Part shown: in pieces, positions 13,445 to 26,379 of the stretch
Layout of the letters: the number at the start of each line of letters is the position of its first letter
Numbering within the stretch: the stretch's first letter is position 1
Assembly (NCBI GenBank): GCA_034509425.1
Contig: JAVTVJ010000372.1
Location: forward strand, 992,001 to 1,056,000
DNA from: Eopsaltria australis
Lineage: Eukaryota > Chordata > Aves > Passeriformes > Petroicidae
DNA: 64,000 bases
Direction: 5' to 3'
The notes under the pieces: generated by a model
The model's input: only the letters and a program-made list of their open reading frames with translations
Database searches by the model: none
What the model was told of the DNA's origin: nothing
Translations under genes and position numbers: made by a program

Positions 13445-13578
13445 AATCCATGGAGGTATTTAAAAGAAAGACATGCAAATGTGGTGCTCAGGGACATGGC
13501 TTAGTGGGTGACTTGGCAGCGCTGGACTCTGTGATCTTAGAGGTCTTTTCCATCCTAAAGGATTCTATGGTTCTGTGA
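13445..13578 (+). repeat. CR1 LINE 3' end
   Basis: It reads atggaggtatttaaaagaaa, cagggacatggcttagtggg, tgatcttagaggtcttttcc and ends gattctatggttctgtga, the standard avian CR1 3' terminus in the plus orientation. It is 5'-truncated, as is usual for LINEs. Confidence 0.88.
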
Positions 13579-13589
13579 ATTAGCATAAT

Positions 13590-15400
13590 TCCAGGGTTTA
13601 TTCCCACAGCCAGGTTTTCCTGGTAGCCAGAAGGAGGTGGCAGGACGTGGAGGGTGTTTGGGGGCTGGATGTGCCCAAGTGCTGCACAGGACAGCTCAGT
13701 GACCCAGGCCAACATCCTGACAGGTACTGGTGCCTGTGCCTGGACCTGTGCCCTGCAAGCCTGCAGTCTGCCAGTGCCAACACACCCCACCAGGTGGGAC
13801 TCCCAGCTCCAGCCACCTACCCGGGTAGTTACAACACAAGCCCCAAATTACATGAAGCTCACTCATCCCACCACCGGATATTTATTTAGCCTTGCCACTC
13901 TCGAGCAAAGTTTTCAGCTGGGTGGTGAAGAATTTGATGCTGAACACTGAAGCCAAAACCCCAAAGGCTGAGAAGCAGTGAGAGGCTGTGGTGCAGGGCT
14001 GTGGATCCCGGCAGCCTGCGGTGCCCCTGGCTCGCCCGCCCCTGTTTTGGGTTACACAGTGTGGGTGACTCAGCCAGGGAGAGGGAGCCCTGAGAGGGGT
14101 TGGAAATAAATGTGTTTGGAGGAGGAAATTGAAGGAAGAGGAGTGTTTTCTGTAGGGGAGTAGAGTGGTATGTAGGACTGCATGGTGGAAATCCAACATA
14201 AGCCTTGCACAAGCCTGACTGCTATGATCCCCACGACTGTCTTCTCATTCCTTAAGTAATTGAGGCTTCAGCTCAGCAAAGCATTAAAGCTCAGGCTTCA
14301 TTTTATGCTGTCAGTAAGTGCTTTGCTGAACAGGGGCTTAAAGTATCAAGCTCCTTGCATGAGATTTATCCCACCTAATTTTAGACATTTGCAGTACAGA
14401 TATCTACACCAGAGCTAGTGACCCCAGGCTCTCCTCATTATGAATGGGGACAAATAAGTGTCTCTGGGGTGCTGTTCATTAGGCCTACTCTACCCTGGAA
14501 CAAGAAATAGCACTCAGTAGGAGTATTTGCAGTCAGAGCTCAAAATAGCTAAATCAGATGTAAACATCTACAGTTTGTGTACCTACATTCATGCACCTGA
14601 ACCACAACAGCCTCTGACGACAGATGAGTAGGAAAAAGCCATACCAATTGGGAGAAATCCGGAAAATGCAAACTAAATTTTAACAGAGAACGGAAACTGA
14701 AAATTATTTTCTCCCTGAGAAAGTTGCAGTTGGAATTGTTTTTAAGACAAACAGAGGAAGAACAGAATAGGCCATTGTTATTCCCTTGTTTAAGGCATTA
14801 TTTCTTTCATACTTGTATTGTCTGAGATTGTGCCCCTGCCTCCATTGGTTACTGAGGGCTCCTGCTCACCCGCCTAACTTTTAGAAGGCTGTATTTAGGT
14901 GAGGTTAATCTCCTTTTGTGTCAGACAGATATTTTTGAAGGAGGAATCTCAAATATTTGAGATATTTCTGCAAAGTTATTTGATTTAGAACTCATGTTTC
15001 TCTGAACATTGAAAACTACTGCAGGCAACTGCGATGTAAACTTCTGGGAATCACTGCAAACATGGGAATGCCTGGAATCCCTCTGGGAAATAACTGCAAA
15101 ACCTTTAATCCCTGTTATCTCTGAGAGCACATATTTTTGTTTGCTTGATTAGCAGTGGGAGAGAATGAGCGATTGGTGTGTTGGGCAGTAAAGCCTTGTG
15201 CTGTTTCTCTGCTGCTGCCTCAGGCTGCTTGGGGAAGATGCTGGGTCCTGGGCAAACACCCTGAGCAGGAGAGCAGCAGCAGTGCTTGGTGTGAAGTGGT
15301 GGGAGGCAGGGAATGCATGGCAAATACAAAAACAGCAGCAATAACTGCAGCTGTTGAAAGTACAACACAGAGACCAGTGCTGTTAGACTTAGTTGGTGCT
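13590..15400. other. Gene-free stretch
   Basis: No coding, RNA or named repeat is supported. Open frames near 13,600-14,200 on both strands lie in locally GC-richer DNA and overlap each other, as chance frames do. Confidence 0.4.
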
Positions 15401-15403
15401 TAT

Positions 15404-15668
15404 TCACAGAATCATAGAATTACAGGATCACAGAATCACAGAATTACAGAATCACAGAATTACAGAGTCACAGATTCACAGAATCACAGAATCACAGATT
15501 CACAGAATCACAGAGTCACAGAGTCACAGAATCACAGAATCACAGAGTCACAGAATCACAGAGTCACAGAATCACAGAGTCACAGAATCACAGAGTCACA
15601 GAATCTCAGAATCACAGAGTCACAGAATCACAGAATCACGGAGTCACAGAATCACAGGATCACAGAAT
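15404..15668. repeat. Expanded CR1-terminal octamer, about 33 copies
   Basis: 265 bp of head-to-tail 8-bp units, mainly TCACAGAA with variants carrying GAG, GAT or TTA in place of GAA or TCA. It adjoins the CR1 3' end at 15669, where avian CR1s normally have only two to four copies of the octamer. A long open frame through it is an artefact of the 8-bp unit having no stop in that frame. Confidence 0.92.
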
Positions 15669-15856
15669 GGCTCAGGTTGCAGTTCCAACCTCCTGCCATG
15701 GTCAGGGCCACCTTCCACTATCCCAGGTTGCTCAACACCCCATCCAACCTGGCCTTGAACACTTCCAGGGATGGGGCATCCACGACTTGTCTGGGCAACC
15801 TGTTCCACTGTCTCACCACCCCCACACTAAATAATTTCTTCCTAATATCTAATTAG
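15669..15856 (-). repeat. CR1 LINE 3' region, minus orientation
   Basis: The sequence ggctcaggttgcagttccaa, ccatggtcagggccaccttc, tggccttgaacacttccagg and aatttcttcctaatatctaa is the reverse complement of the avian CR1 3' domain. Its 3' terminus faces left into the octamer array. Confidence 0.92.
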
Positions 15857-15859
15857 GAA

Positions 15860-18800
15860 GAATATTTAATTAATGTGGTCTGACTCCTATGGCAGGAGTT
15901 TGGGATGCCCATTTAAGCACTGAATTGAGGCAGTAAGTTAGGAGTAAAATTGCTTGACATTTCCTTCTGTGAATAGTGGAGACAGGCACTCCTGTAATAG
16001 GATCCTGGAATAATTCATCCTATTCCAAGGAAAAAATTTAAGATTTGTGAATTGAATCTCTCTCTGAATACAACAGTCTCTCTTTCTAAGTGCAGGAACA
16101 TCACCAGATGTTTAACAGCAGTGGATAGCCCAGTCCTTAAATATTGCAAATACAAACTAGATGCTTCTTAGCACTGGAAAATTCTTTTTTTCTGCGCTTT
16201 GACATCTACTAAAATGAAGACCATACTGAGATTGCTGCTTCCATGTACTCTCACAGAGCAGCTGATAACAGAGCTCTGGGCTCTGTGAAGCCTGCAGTGG
16301 GAAGATTCATGTACAAGACTACAAGACATCTTTCTATTCTGACATCTAGAACTTTCTGACTCTAATGTGAAATCTTCTACCACAAGCCTGGGAGCTACAT
16401 GGGGACCAGATCTGGTAAAGAGTGCATTTTACTTGGGGATAGATTCTGTCTGGGTGTTTTGTGGGACCTGAAGAAGAGGAAATGATTCACTGACAAAGGG
16501 GGGAACAGATGCCTTGACTCACGGTTTCCTGCTCTAACCACTAGACAATTCCTCTAGCAATTCCTTCGTGCATCAAAAGGATGGATTAGTTTCTTAATTC
16601 CTTAAACATCATGAAATGGTTTTGCTGTGTTATACATCCAGGCTTACCATACTGCCTACTGGAGGAAGAGCTCAAGGTTTTATTCTGTAAGTTTGTAGAA
16701 AAAGAGCCAAAGTAAGTGTATTTGCCTGTCCAAATGCTAATTGCTGATGGAACCAAAGTGTCATGTCTACTGTCCTGCTTTCCTCATATGTGGCAGGCTG
16801 GGCACTATGGGGTTGATTTGCCCATATCTCACTTAGTTAGTGAAATTCCAAACATAACAGAACACTTTTTTTGTGCCTAATTTGGTAAGATTTTGGATGA
16901 TGGTTAAGAAACACAAAAGGATTATGTCCACATAAAAGCAAATTTAAGACATTGCTGTTCAATTAAATCATTCTGGGGTTTCACTTTCTTTCCAGTAAAT
17001 AGAATTTCTTTGTATCTATGACCACTGTAAATGGTTTCTAGATCATACAAGGATGGTCAAAAGAGTGATTTACGAGGCATGGATGCAAAAAAGCTTATAC
17101 TTACACTAAAGCTGTCAGTTCTACTTGAGAGTCTTAAACTAAACTCCACTGCTACCAGATTGTCCAATATATGCAGTTTCTTTTATAAATTATTTCTCCT
17201 AAAGAGAAAACACACTATTTTCAAAACCAGTATGCTTAGGCTGATAAATCCACAGTATCCCCTTGAAGGAACACTCAGATTCACAGCCCAGACAGTATTT
17301 CCCCTTGAAGGTTGATTTTAGTTTTAGGACTGTGCCATCTGCTGTTGGAATTGCAGATTTCCCTGGGTCCACACAGTCTGCAATAGTCAGCCTGGCCACA
17401 CGTGACTGTGATTTGTCCCAGGTGAGGGACATGTTGTAGAGCGACTCCCATCCCTGTCAGAGGCTTCAGCCTTCCCAGGATCCTTTATTTCACTTTGAAG
17501 TAAAAGCCCTTTGAAGGGCTCTGCTTTGGCACGGACATGCAAGGGCTTCCATTTTCCCCTCCTGCTCAGAAGTATCAAAGGTGGTATGACACACATGGGA
17601 TGCAGTCATATTCTACAGTATTAAATTTTAGCAGAAGATAGAACCTCCTCCTACTCTTCAGTTCCATGAGCAGAGAAGGTGCACAGACAACTAAGGAATG
17701 GGCAATTTCACCTTCCCAGCCTTGTACTTTAGTTCCCATTGTTTATATGCTTGTGGGATCACAGAGCTATTAAAAACTAGACTGAACAATAGAGATATTA
17801 TTCTGCTACTGAAACTGGATTACACTCTTAACCACAAGCATCTCCTATCTGCCAACATGAAAGCAATACCGCTTTGGGAAAACTGAAAATGACTGTGCAC
17901 TGGGTACTCAGATTCCTCACAAGGGTAACCCACATCCTCTGCAGAAGCATTTCTGAGCTCAAAGGTCTACCAGGAAAGACTGGCAGGGAAATAGTCCCAA
18001 ATGTATTTTCAGGTTTAACATTTCAACATGGGGCATCGTCCTGGCACTCACTGCAGAACAGGCATGCTGTGCTCCATGCCTGCCTATGGCAGCTCAAAAA
18101 ATGAGGCAGTTGGTATATGGATGAGCTCTCCAAGGGAAGAAGACCATATTTTGAGAGTCACAACTGACCTGGAACTTCTTAATCCCACTCCTGGTTCCTG
18201 TTATAACTATATCTGACTGCCTGACATCAGCAACGTGTTTATAGACTGACACTATTCAAAAAGGAAATACCTTACATTTTAGACACAGAATTATGTGAGC
18301 AGTTAGTTAATAGGATTTTGTTTCTGAGAGCTATGGGACCTGGCACCTTTGGCACCTGTATAAGGAGGGGGATATATATGCCTAGGGATCAAACTGAGAA
18401 TGGCCAGCACACCACACAATAAGCTGTTTAAACAAGCTCATTAGAAATACTGACACATGCACATTTAACCCTGTTCTGCTTCAGGATTTAGGCAGTTTTT
18501 AAGGCTTGTTTTTCTCTCAACAGTGTGAAGAACTCCCAGATCAACAAGCATCATTAATACTCGCATCTGGCATGACATCAGTGCTCCTCCAATACCTGTC
18601 CCCAAGGCTTTAGGTGTCCATCCTACAGCTCCTGCACCAAGACATCACCCCACTGGCCATGCTAGCCCAGCCCACTGGCCACTCTAGCTGACCCTGCTGG
18701 TCACACCAGCCCATGGCTCGTGGAACCTGCCCCAGTGCTACTCACAGGCACAGGACATTCAGAAATTAAAACTGAGGCTCACAGGGACAGCAAGGCGTGG

Positions 18801-21800
18801 TGTTGCCTTTTGCAGACCATAGGCTGGTGGAATTTGGGGAATGCTGATCTGAGAATACAAGCAGGTAAAGGATGTGAAAGCAAAGCCATTAGCTCCTGAG
18901 CTGAAATGGCTTGGCCAGTGTCACCCAGCAGAGCTGGAAGTGAACATGGCCCCCAAAGGTCATGTAAACCATGGTTTGTTTTCTAGTTGAGAAATAAAAT
19001 GGAAAATATTGGGAACACAAGTGAAAAATCCCTTTTGCAGACTGAGAATGTGGCTAATATTGGTGTTCCTCCTCCGCTTCATTTAATCATCTTAGAATTT
19101 GTTTATAACAGCAAATGATTCATTTTCAGATAGGAACATGATGAAGTGTCAGCAGAGACCCTTGACATAACGATGACCAGAATTTCCTTCCAGGATCTGA
19201 GTTTTTCCCACAGGACATACCATCCACCCCAAGCCCTTTTTCCATGGGAGCTGTCTTCCCCCAGTACTGCCTGCAGCCTGAGGCTGATTAGAGGAGAGCT
19301 GTAAAGAGGTCAAGTGATGCTGAAGACCTTTCCAAGTTTTTCTGGCTTCAGGAGGTTTCAGAGCATGTCTTGGACCAGAAGTAGGACTAACAAATGAAAC
19401 AGGAGGGCGGAAAGCAGGAGGCAAAAGTAGCTGTGAGTTTTTGACCAAGAAGGCCTCAGTAAGAGCAAGACATGAAGGGAAGTGAGCTCCTCCTGGAGGG
19501 AGGCTTTGGGATCCAGCCATCCCTGGATAGACCTGGCAGATGGAGCTGGGCATGGAGCCACCTGCTCCTGCCCCAGCTGCCCTCTCCTGCCTGCCCCAAG
19601 GCCAGCACAGCTCTGCCCAGCAGCAGCACAGCTCAGATAGAGAAATGGAGCCTCGCTATGACTGCCTACCTTTTCCAGGCTGGATTCCCTCCTGAGACAC
19701 TTTGCTTCCCTCATTCCCGAGGTAGATTTAAAAATAGGACTGCCTCTGATCCGTGCTGGGTAAACAGCTCTTGTTTTCCTGGTTTGCATGTTTGAATAGC
19801 ATGTGTTGCATGGTGTCTAATGACCACAGTAAGCTGCAGGCAGCACAGTTTCTGGAGGCTGAGAAAAGACACATCTCATCTCTGGAGGTGTCTCATACAG
19901 TGAATTTAAGCTCAATACCCTAAATTTAGAAAAACGTTACATGAAAGGAACCCGAAGTGTAGGGAACCGCTAAAGGACTTGAACTTGGCTTAAATATACA
20001 CTCCTACAGACACTCAGAAAACTGCAAGGTACTCCCTTCTGAAAAACAGCTATCAAATACACAGCCTTCCCTTCTGAAACACTGCATTTTTTGGGAAGAA
20101 ATGCACAAGAACAAGTAACCCTGTGCATGGGAGTCTCCAGTAGCACTGCTGCAAAACCACGTTGCTGTATGGTGTGGCTGGCAGGCTGGTGGGATGGTTC
20201 TGAGTGCTAATTTATGCCATGTTTTGAGAGATATAGCCCCAGAAATGAAATGTTATCAGTCTAAGTTACAATATAGTTGCCATGGCAATTATAAAGTGGG
20301 AAACCATCGGTGTGATTTATTTCATTGTCACATGCCTTATGGTGAAATCTTGGCACCCTGCGTTGTGGAAGGAGACAGTAAATGTGGGGTTTATCCCAAG
20401 TGGCTGCATTTTTTTTTTTGTGTGTTGGAGCAACAACTCCAACAAATCCTGACTGGATCCTTGGGGCACAGCTCAGGGACACACTCTTGGGATCCAGACA
20501 AAATGGCAGTTTGAAAAACCTTAGGACTTAGTTGCTAATAGAGATTTCTGCTAGAAAGCCAGATCCAGAATCTTCTTTGTGATTCCTGTAGTCCTTTGGC
20601 CTGGCTGCTCATGAGACAGAGCCCTTGTTAGAACAAACGTCTGTGCACTCGAACCCAGGCAACTGCCAGCCATGGAGGAGACTCAGCCCTTCACTGTGAC
20701 ACCTCCTTTGGAGGAAGCAGGGTCACATTGTATTTAACTGTACTTAGTAAAACGGCTAGGAAGGAGAAAAAAAAGATGAGCAGCCAGCTCCACTGGTGCC
20801 CCTCGTATGTTGATGAGGAAAAGAGAGCTGAAATGATCCCACACCATGTGTCTAGGATTAAGTTAATAGGTTACAAAGGCCGAATGTTAACTCGCCATAA
20901 GACAACGAAGAAAAAGGATGTTGAGGGAATATGCAAAATAAGAGACTCCAAAACCAGCATGAGGCCTGTTGGAAATGCCTTTTGGTGAGAAATAGTGGTT
21001 TAATATCTTTTATTTATCAGAAGTGAGTTTAAGAGGTAACACATTTGTGACACTGAAGCACTTTGTCAGGAGGAACACAGCAGCCATGAGAAGGATATCA
21101 CTGTCATATCAGAGCAAGTCACAGAAATCAGGGGTGGGAAACCAGAGCTAGATAACATTAAATTAGCAACAAGATGTAGGTTTTTTCACATGGAGGATGA
21201 CTAAACATGAGAAGAAACCATGGAGGATGTGGCAGATGTGGTACATTTTTCAGAGCTCTACATCCCCAGATCAAAGTGGAAGATCCTCTTCAGATGCAGA
21301 GCTTATCTGAGCACATCTAGCACAGCCCTGCCTTTGATACCCAGATCTCATGAGGGTGTGATATTGCCTGAACACTGCAGTGTAAGCCACACTTCTACCA
21401 GTGGATGTGGATTCAGACATTTTTGACACTAAAGCCTCCCTGAGGGCAGTGATAGCTTCCCTCCAGTGTGTCAGCTGCATCTCTCTGAATGCTGGCTTTG
21501 ATAGCAATAAACTGTGTGTCATCACTCATTTACTCCACATTCACTGGGTCGTGTGCCAGTTTGCAATATAGCAAGGAGAGACATCTTAATTTTAGGACAC
21601 TTCTCTGTAGACATCATGTTCCTGTAAAATTGCACATGTGCTGCTGGCTGCTGATGAAGGGACCTAGGAAGTTTTTAAAGCATGAGCTTGAAGTGTTTGT
21701 CAAAATAAACAGCAAATTACCAGCTGGTTTCCCAGACACCTGGATGTGAGACACAGGCTGAAAAGCACTGAGAATAAATATGCATGCAAAGAACATAATA

Positions 21801-22030
21801 AAGCCCTGTCTTTTACTGCTAAACAAATCCATTTATTACTTGTATAAAATATTTATAATACTATGTTGTAGGTTGCATTCAGCTTTTTTTTTTTTTTTTT
21901 TAAGAGGGGAAGGGAATAAATTTTCCTGCCAGACTCCCAAATCACCACTGCTGAGGAGATGTGCAGAAAACCTACCAATCCTGCTGTATATTCATGCAGC
22001 TCTGCACAGGCTTCCACTCAGGGGAAGAGC
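15860..22030. other. Gene-free stretch
   Basis: No coding, RNA or named repeat is supported. Small items are a T-run at about 21883-21900 and the repeated string ccccttgaagg (17260 and 17301). The open frames here show no family resemblance. Confidence 0.4.
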
Positions 22031-22035
22031 GGGTG

Positions 22036-22398
22036 CTAAGGGTACAAGTGACCTGGGGCACTTAACAGCTTCTTTCTGAATTGTTTGACAGGGGTGCAAA
22101 CCTCTTCACCTCCAGGAAAGCCAGTTATGCATACTTTTATGTCTACTTCTGCTTTGCTCTCAAGGCCTTTGATTTTATCTTTAAACCAGCAGTGTTTATG
22201 GTTCTCAGGATGATCGTGTTCTGCTAAACAAGTTCCTTTGTCCCACAGTGTGGCTGACAAATCTGCTAATGAAACAATTTTACTATTCAGCAACTTCAGT
22301 TCTGCCTCCAACTTTTTCTCTGTCGCCTTTGAACTGCCACTGCTGCATTGATGCCTGCTATGGCTGTGCCTGCCATGCATGTCATTGCTAGAGCCCAT
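22036..22398 (-). other. Unrecognised 120-codon open frame, possibly coding or a relic
   Basis: An ATG-to-stop frame on the minus strand whose composition looks more protein-like than its neighbours. It has a His/Ser-rich start, then a charged, helix-prone stretch (ATEKKLEAELKLLNSKIVSL) and a Lys-rich end. I do not recognise the family. No clear splice acceptor, promoter or poly(A) signal fixes it as a gene. It could be a terminal exon, a decayed retrocopy or chance. Confidence 0.2.
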
Positions 22399-22706
22399 TA
22401 AAAGCAGTTGCAGCCGTGCTTACCACTGGCTTCCTCCTTCCTTTGAAGCCGTTTTCTTTGACTGGTCTTAATTAATGCATAAGCTGGGAAAGTGCCTTCT
22501 TTCCTCCTTTCAAGATGTTTTTGTTTCTTTGTTTTAGTTTCATGTCTTTGGCTGAATAGATGTTTCCAGTATGTTCTTTATGAAAATGAAAGGGAAATTG
22601 AAGCTTACACAACTTTTTTATTGGTGAAAGAAACCCAGGCCATGGTCTTTCTTTGACTGCGTTACCATTGCGTGCTTTTTTGACTCAATTTCTTTTCTCT
22701 ATTCAG

Positions 22707-22811
22707 GAAAGCCAAGTAACATGATTAAAGTCTTCTTCCAGCTCAAAGACTTTGACAGCAAACAAAGATGGATCACTTACCAACTGAATGAATCATGTAC
22801 AGGAAACCAAG
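22707..22811 (+). other. Possible orphan exon with GC-AG splice sites
   Basis: A strong acceptor-like stretch (tttcttttctctattcag) is followed by 105 nt with one open frame, containing MIKVFFQLKDFDSKQRWITY. It ends CCAAG|gcaagt, the classical GC donor context. No homologue is recognised and no partner exon is seen. Confidence 0.18.
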
Positions 22812-22814
22812 GCA

Positions 22815-25800
22815 AGTGTTAAACATATTTACTAGGGGAATCAGTTAAGAATGGTATGCTGAAGATCTGCAATTAATTAACAGCAGTTCCCTGTACTGAA
22901 ACAAGAGATTGAAAAGCTATTAGATAATTAGTAAAATTCTATCAAGCTGCATTCCTCAAAGCAGCCACAGATGCCGAGAGGAAATGCCGGACCGCTAGGC
23001 CAGATACCAACTTGTCAAGGAATTAATCATCTTATTTAATGGCAAATACCTGGCCACGTGGGCAGGCGTGCAAAGGAGCTGAATAGTGTGAACAGATGGA
23101 GCACTCCTCTCTCATTACTGGTTATTGTCACGCTGCTGCCAGGCGTGCAGCCACCACCTTCCTCAGTTTCCTCATCCACAGGCTAAGCAAGCTCAGTACT
23201 GCATCAGCCTTAGGCATGTCCTTGGAAAGTCACTGCTGCATCAGGGCTTCAGACAGGAGGCAAATGGGAGAAGTCTGTGAATTACACAAATATGTGATGA
23301 ATACATGTCCTGCACATCAGCAGATGAACCTCAGGACTTGGTGCTAATGTCCCTTCAAGCCTGTAAACAAGCAGGTTGTGAGACCCTCCCAGCCTGTAAA
23401 CGAGCTTCATCACAGCAGAGCAGGAGGGTCCCAGCCCTGCAGGGCCCTGCAGCAGGAGCCTTGCTGGGGGACACATCCTTGCTCAGTGTTTCATTACCCA
23501 CAATGCCTGAAACAGAGACATGTGCTTTGATCTCAGCCACATCCAAACATCCTCCATATCTGCACAGTGCTCCCCCGAAACCTTTCCCAGCTGTGGGCTC
23601 AGGAACACAGACACTGCTCCATGTCACTGAAACAAAGCCTCACTGGTTTCCACCCAGTTACCCCAAATGCCCAAGTCTCAGAGGGGGGAAAGCAAAGCCT
23701 TGTGATCCTGTGGAAGGGTCTGCTCTGAACAACCTGGTCAGCACCAATGGCTCCTCCAAGGGAAGGCACAGCTCCTGCTCTGCCCTCACTCAGGCATTTC
23801 TGAGCAGCTGCTTGGAAAGAAAACTCGCCTGCCTTCTTTCAGATGCAGCTTTCTGAACTCCTCAAGGTTAAGGGAGTCTAATTAAAGAGGTCTCCTCACT
23901 GCCCCTCAAAAAGTGGTTTTGATGGAGCAGTTTAAAAGTTTCCTCTATATCTCTGACTTGTTTGAAATCACTAATTTTTCTATTGTCTCTGTTGCTGTTG
24001 ATTAAACATGAGCAGTGTCAGAGTAGGGCATTTCTCTTCGTTTCTGTGAGATAATCCTTAGGTCTACTACTAATACATCAGGTCAAAACTTTATAATTTC
24101 TGTAAAATATTATTGAAACAATAATTTCATTCCTTCCTTTTTAGAAAATTTCATTTTTTAATGATTCAATAGAAAATTGAAATAAAAATAATGCTTTAAT
24201 TTCAGCTAGAAAACTCTGCTTTGCCTTTACCATGAAAACTCCCCAAACCAAGATTTTTGCCTTTTTTCAGTTGCCATATGATTTTGTCAAAATCAAACAG
24301 CTTTTATGGAACATTTAAACATTAATAAGACTGGACTTTTCTCCAGAAAATTTCCTAAAGCCTACCTTCATAATTTCAGCACCCTGAATGACAACTCTGC
24401 ACAGAAGCAGACAGGTTTGACCAGGACCCATCAAGCATTAGTGTCTGCACCACTTTGCCAGTGAAAATCCACCACATTTTGATCTACAACAGATAGGTGA
24501 TTTCAGCTCCTAATTATTGGACTTTCTGTCCAGGTACAAAGGGAGAACAACTCCCCCTCTGACATCTACAATTAGCTCATGTCACACATAAATGGAAAAA
24601 TACCTCCTCACATTTGCAGTAAAATTTCAGCCTTTCCATATAACATGACATGATAATAATTGGTGCTATTTCCATGGAGCAATAGTGTAAGAGATATGCT
24701 GCCAAATGAGCCTGTAATAATACGAGAAAAAAAAGTCTAATATGACGATGCTTATCTTTTTAAATAAATGCCATTAGAGGCCAGCCACAGTAATTGCCTC
24801 TATTGAAGAAAAAAAGAAATAGAAAGGAATGGTGCAAAGCAGTAATCTCATACTCAATTAAGCAATGCTGACTCCTGAAATGTCTTTCAGCTTATGTTTC
24901 CCCGGGAAAAGAAAAACAAACTAATTCAGATGAGCTGAAAGTAGTGAATTTATGTATGAGCTGAGGTATAGATTGTATGCATTTTAACAGCTCAGACCTG
25001 AAGAGATGTATCTTGATTTTGCAAACAGAGGAATCAAGAAGGGTAAAAAATAAAAACCAAGATAAGGAAAAAAAAAGTATCTAAACTAACCACATAACTG
25101 CCATTTTTAATGACGGAGGAAGTCCTCCTGTCTCTGACATCTGCACATGACTACTCAGTGATCAGCTCAGGTCTCCAGATGGGTGCAAGATAGACATATT
25201 CTCACAAGACATCAGTATCAGGCCTAGGAACAGAAACATTCAAATTCCTGAGCTTTTAGACCACAAGATTAGTCAGTGCTGAATTTTAGAAGACAGGCAA
25301 TAAGAGATACAGACAGAAAATTATAACTTGAAGGATCCATGTTTAAGCAGAATCTTTCTATCCCAACAACAGAATTTAACCACCATACCCTCACAGCTCT
25401 CTCCTATGTATTAAGCATTTCTCCCTCCTCCCAAAACCTTCTTCTCCCCATAAGGTCATTCAGCACATCATTTTATCCACAGTTCTCCTGTATTTCATCT
25501 GGAAATTTCAAGAGTGCTATAAATACCTTATTGTGCTTTCAAAACCTAGACTTGTTTAGGATTAAGTGTAATTAGGTCCAGGACATGGGAATAATAAATC
25601 TTTCATCCCTGAAGAGTTGGTAATCCAATGGATGGATAATGAGCCTTCCCCACTGCTATCTTTTCAATGGATTTGAGTTTGAGCTCCAGCACTTGGATCC
25701 ACACTCAAGAGAGAGCAGTCCCTGCTGGGTGTGAAATAAAGCCATGACAGATAAAAGCCATCCCCTTACCAGCCTTTTCTCTGTGCTGGCTTTACCACAA

Positions 25801-26140
25801 ACACGACTTTTTATGATGTTGTAGTTAAATAAGCTTTATTTACTATATATATTTTTTTTTGTAATAATGGCCCCGGATAAATCCCACTGTGTTTGTGCCA
25901 GGTGCAAGACACAACCACACTAAGAGAATGAGGAGCTCACTCCTTCCCTTCACTGCTATTCAGTATTTATTTATTGCTCAGAGGTTGTCCCCCTAGATTG
26001 ACCAAGGCAAAACTCAGCTTTCCACTTCAAAAGAAACTCGGTGACTTTGAAAAAAGACTTTCTGAGAGCATCATCTGCACTTATTCATCAGGTGGCTGGA
26101 GAAATTTTCCATCCTGCACGGCAAAGAGGTCTGTGGTTCG
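22815..26140. other. Gene-free stretch upstream of the CpG island
   Basis: From about 24050 to 25100 it is strongly AT-rich with many TAATTA-like strings and could contain distal regulatory sequence of the LYRIC-family gene. No coding or named repeat is supported. The 183-codon frame at 23305-23856 has no splice or family support. Confidence 0.4.
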
Positions 26141-26379
26141 AGGCGCTTTGCTCCGCGTTCTGCTGGCGGCGGTAAAACGCTGTTTCTCCGAGGATGAGCC
26201 CGAGATGAGAGCGCATCTCGCTGCGTTACATGGCAGCGCTTGTCATCATCACAGCGATGGTGCTCGATAACGACATGTTTGTAACGCTGCTTGACAACAC
26301 AAGTGCATCCCTAAAGACTCTTCTGTCTAGACTGGGGAATTTTGCAGAAAAGCATCACTCGTGAGCATCCCTGCGCACC

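Noticed and set aside
15404..15668. Regularly repeated units suggestive of a CRISPR array
   Set aside because: The units are 8 bp head-to-tail without spacers, next to a CR1 end, in a vertebrate genome.
15155..15856. Long open frames (233 and 121 codons) with a repeated S-Q-N-H-R-I-T-E pattern
   Set aside because: They are translations of the expanded 8-bp CR1 tail. Two frames are open at once and there is no gene context.
23305..23856. 183-codon plus-strand frame
   Set aside because: There is no family resemblance, splice context or promoter, and it overlaps another open frame on the opposite strand. Chance is the simpler explanation.
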